Shown here: positions 62,805-64,000 of the stretch, in pieces
Numbering within the stretch: position 1 is the first letter of the stretch
Layout of the letters: each line of letters starts with the position of its first letter
Source: Flectonema sp. DT1601
Lineage: Eukaryota > Euglenozoa > Diplonemea > Diplonemida > Diplonemidae
NCBI GenBank assembly: GCA_964019425.1
Contig: OZ025822.1
Coordinates: 62,001-126,000, forward strand
Length of the DNA stretch: 64,000 bases
Reading direction: 5' to 3'
Position numbers and translations under genes: made by a program
The notes under the pieces: generated by a model
What the model saw: only the letters and a program-made list of their open reading frames with translations
The model's database searches: none
Told to the model about the DNA's origin: nothing

Positions 62805-64000
62805 CTACCTCTTACGATTTCTTCTAGTTGGCTTAACACCGCCGAACATCTGAAAATCATCAGCGGATTGTTGTTGAGCAGGGTTAGATAATTGCTCCAT
62901 AACGTGATTAATAATTCTTTCTTCAGAGCAATTCATCATATGAGTTACTTCTTCAATGGAATGCGGAGCAATTGCTTTAATTATAACATCAGACGACAAT
63001 TCTAATTGAGAAAGTGATTCCATTACAGAGATAGCAGTAGTTGCAATGAGTGTTTCTTTATTGGTTTCCTGTTGCTGTTCTTCTTCTTTAGTTTCACGAA
63101 CATGAACTTTATTATTTTCTACAATTGTTGGAGGCTCTTCTCTACCGATGTCAGTTAGCTTTACACCAGAAAGAAGGAATTTAGAATCGCTTTCAATTTT
63201 TTCCAAGTCAAGACGCGCAATATAATAAACACTACCGATTGGAACATGAGACAAGTCAGGATGTAGTATTCTTGTTGAGGGTGATTGAGTGTACATAAAT
63301 AATTCTTTTACTGGCAGTCGTAGATCTGTTCCCCATGATTGGTTTTCAGTTCCATAGGTGTTTAACGATGATATAATTTTAGCTTGTGTCGGATGAATGT
63401 ACATCCTCCTTCCATCTGATGCCTGAAACAGAACGATTCCGTCTGGTCGTTTTTGTTTAATATTTGGATGTTTTGATCGACCATGGTTCTCAAAGTATTT
63501 CGTTTGACTTTGTACCTTTTCTCTTACCATTTTTAAACCAATTTCAATGCAGCTAATTAAGGTATTACTGAGGCGAATATCATCAGCTTTCAAAAGCAAG
63601 GCTTGCAAGCGGAATAATCGCTCATGCAATTCTTCAATTTCTCTTTGTGAGACAGAAATAATTTCACTTTCAGTACCTTCATAATATTGGTTAAAAACTC
63701 TTTCATACCCGTTATTGACAGGCCGACAATAGAGTGCGTTGGGAGCGCGAACAAGTGCCGTGAAAGACTCCACTTCTCTTTTGGTACTGGAATGTTGATG
63801 AGTAAGTGGCTTTAGATCACTAAACATTATATCTCTATTGCAGAATGGACATGGAATAGGAGTGTTGGTTTGTAGAATTGTAGTTCCTTCGAAATTATCA
63901 TCACCTCGATACTCTGTTTCGTCTGATGGTTTACACATACACATCAGTAGACATGGTAGGCAGAAATAGTGACCACATTTTGTTATTTTTGCTGCGGTAG
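62805..64000 (-). CDS. RNF10-like RING-finger protein (5' end beyond window)
   Basis: The frame is open to the window edge, so the gene starts beyond 64000; about 398 residues are visible. The first residues are the second half of a RING finger (KITKCGHYFCLPCLL, then CPFCNRDIMFSDLKPL), closely matching RNF10, where the RING lies mid-protein. Further on are the family block LFQASDGRRMYIHPTQAK and LSHVPIGSVYYIARLDLE. The C-terminus is Gln/Glu-rich and ends in a basic motif (KPTRRNRKR). RNF10 is a ubiquitin ligase acting on ribosomal proteins of stalled 40S subunits in animals (yeast relative Mag2). The same role is inferred here. The first RING cysteines should lie just outside the window. Confidence 0.88.
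   Translation of the reverse strand, partial: TAAKITKCGHYFCLPCLLMCMCKPSDETEYRGDDNFEGTTILQTNTPIPCPFCNRDIMFSDLKPLTHQHSSTKREVESFTALVRAPNALYCRPVNNGYERVFNQYYEGTESEIISVSQREIEELHERLFRLQALLLKADDIRLSNTLISCIEIGLKMVREKVQSQTKYFENHGRSKHPNIKQKRPDGIVLFQASDGRRMYIHPTQAKIISSLNTYGTENQSWGTDLRLPVKELFMYTQSPSTRILHPDLSHVPIGSVYYIARLDLEKIESDSKFLLSGVKLTDIGREEPPTIVENNKVHVRETKEEEQQQETNKETLIATTAISVMESLSQLELSSDVIIKAIAPHSIEEVTHMMNCSEERIINHVMEQLSNPAQQQSADDFQMFGGVKPTRRNRKR

Overview
The window is nuclear DNA of a unicellular eukaryote that builds a motile flagellum or cilium. It encodes a close CFAP206 (radial-spoke/axonemal) homologue, a gamma-tubulin-complex protein, a kinesin and a calcyphosin-like EF-hand protein. TAA, TAG and TGA all end recognisable genes, so the standard code applies. 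Cis-introns are few and short (about 55-95 nt) with GTATGT- or GTAAGT-like donors and A-rich ..AACAG acceptors. I cannot name the species or phylum from the sequence.

The most striking large-scale property is strand bias: every gene I can support, about 25 over 64 kb, lies on the minus strand. Most start codons are preceded within about 10-35 nt by a 3' splice-site-like AACAG/TTCAG, the same consensus used by the coding introns, and some neighbours are only 70-90 nt apart. Together these suggest directional, possibly polycistronic, gene arrays with spliced-leader trans-splicing. Widespread 5'UTR introns are the alternative. No leader RNA gene was found here.

Layout, left to right (all genes point leftward): a giant Cys-rich CAP-like membrane protein (599-4792); a secreted double X8/CBM43 protein; CFAP206 (three exons); a BTB-ankyrin protein; a double-C2 protein; a small unknown; a CAF16-like ABC ATPase; a metallopeptidase with a VHL-like beta domain; an unknown; two coiled-coil genes; a membrane protein with a degenerate class III cyclase domain; a small membrane protein; a two-exon secreted/membrane protein; a gamma-tubulin-complex protein; an F-box protein; an eight-EF-hand calcyphosin-like protein; a FAD monooxygenase; six tandem GH172 (DUF2961) glycoside hydrolases; a PDZ coiled-coil protein; a kinesin; a cytochrome b5/b5-reductase fusion; and an RNF10-like RING protein cut by the window end.

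The 21.1-35.5 kb part is invaded by a complex tandem repeat with a 1,189-bp long unit and a 946-bp short unit. It lies in three blocks. Blocks 1 and 2 are interrupted exactly at one position of the unit by a 3.3-kb segment carrying the cyclase-like gene.

The secreted glucan- and fructan/arabinan-related proteins (X8, GH172) and the Cys-rich surface protein suggest a free-living, polysaccharide-feeding or wall-forming protist. The rest is mostly cytoskeletal and signalling housekeeping.
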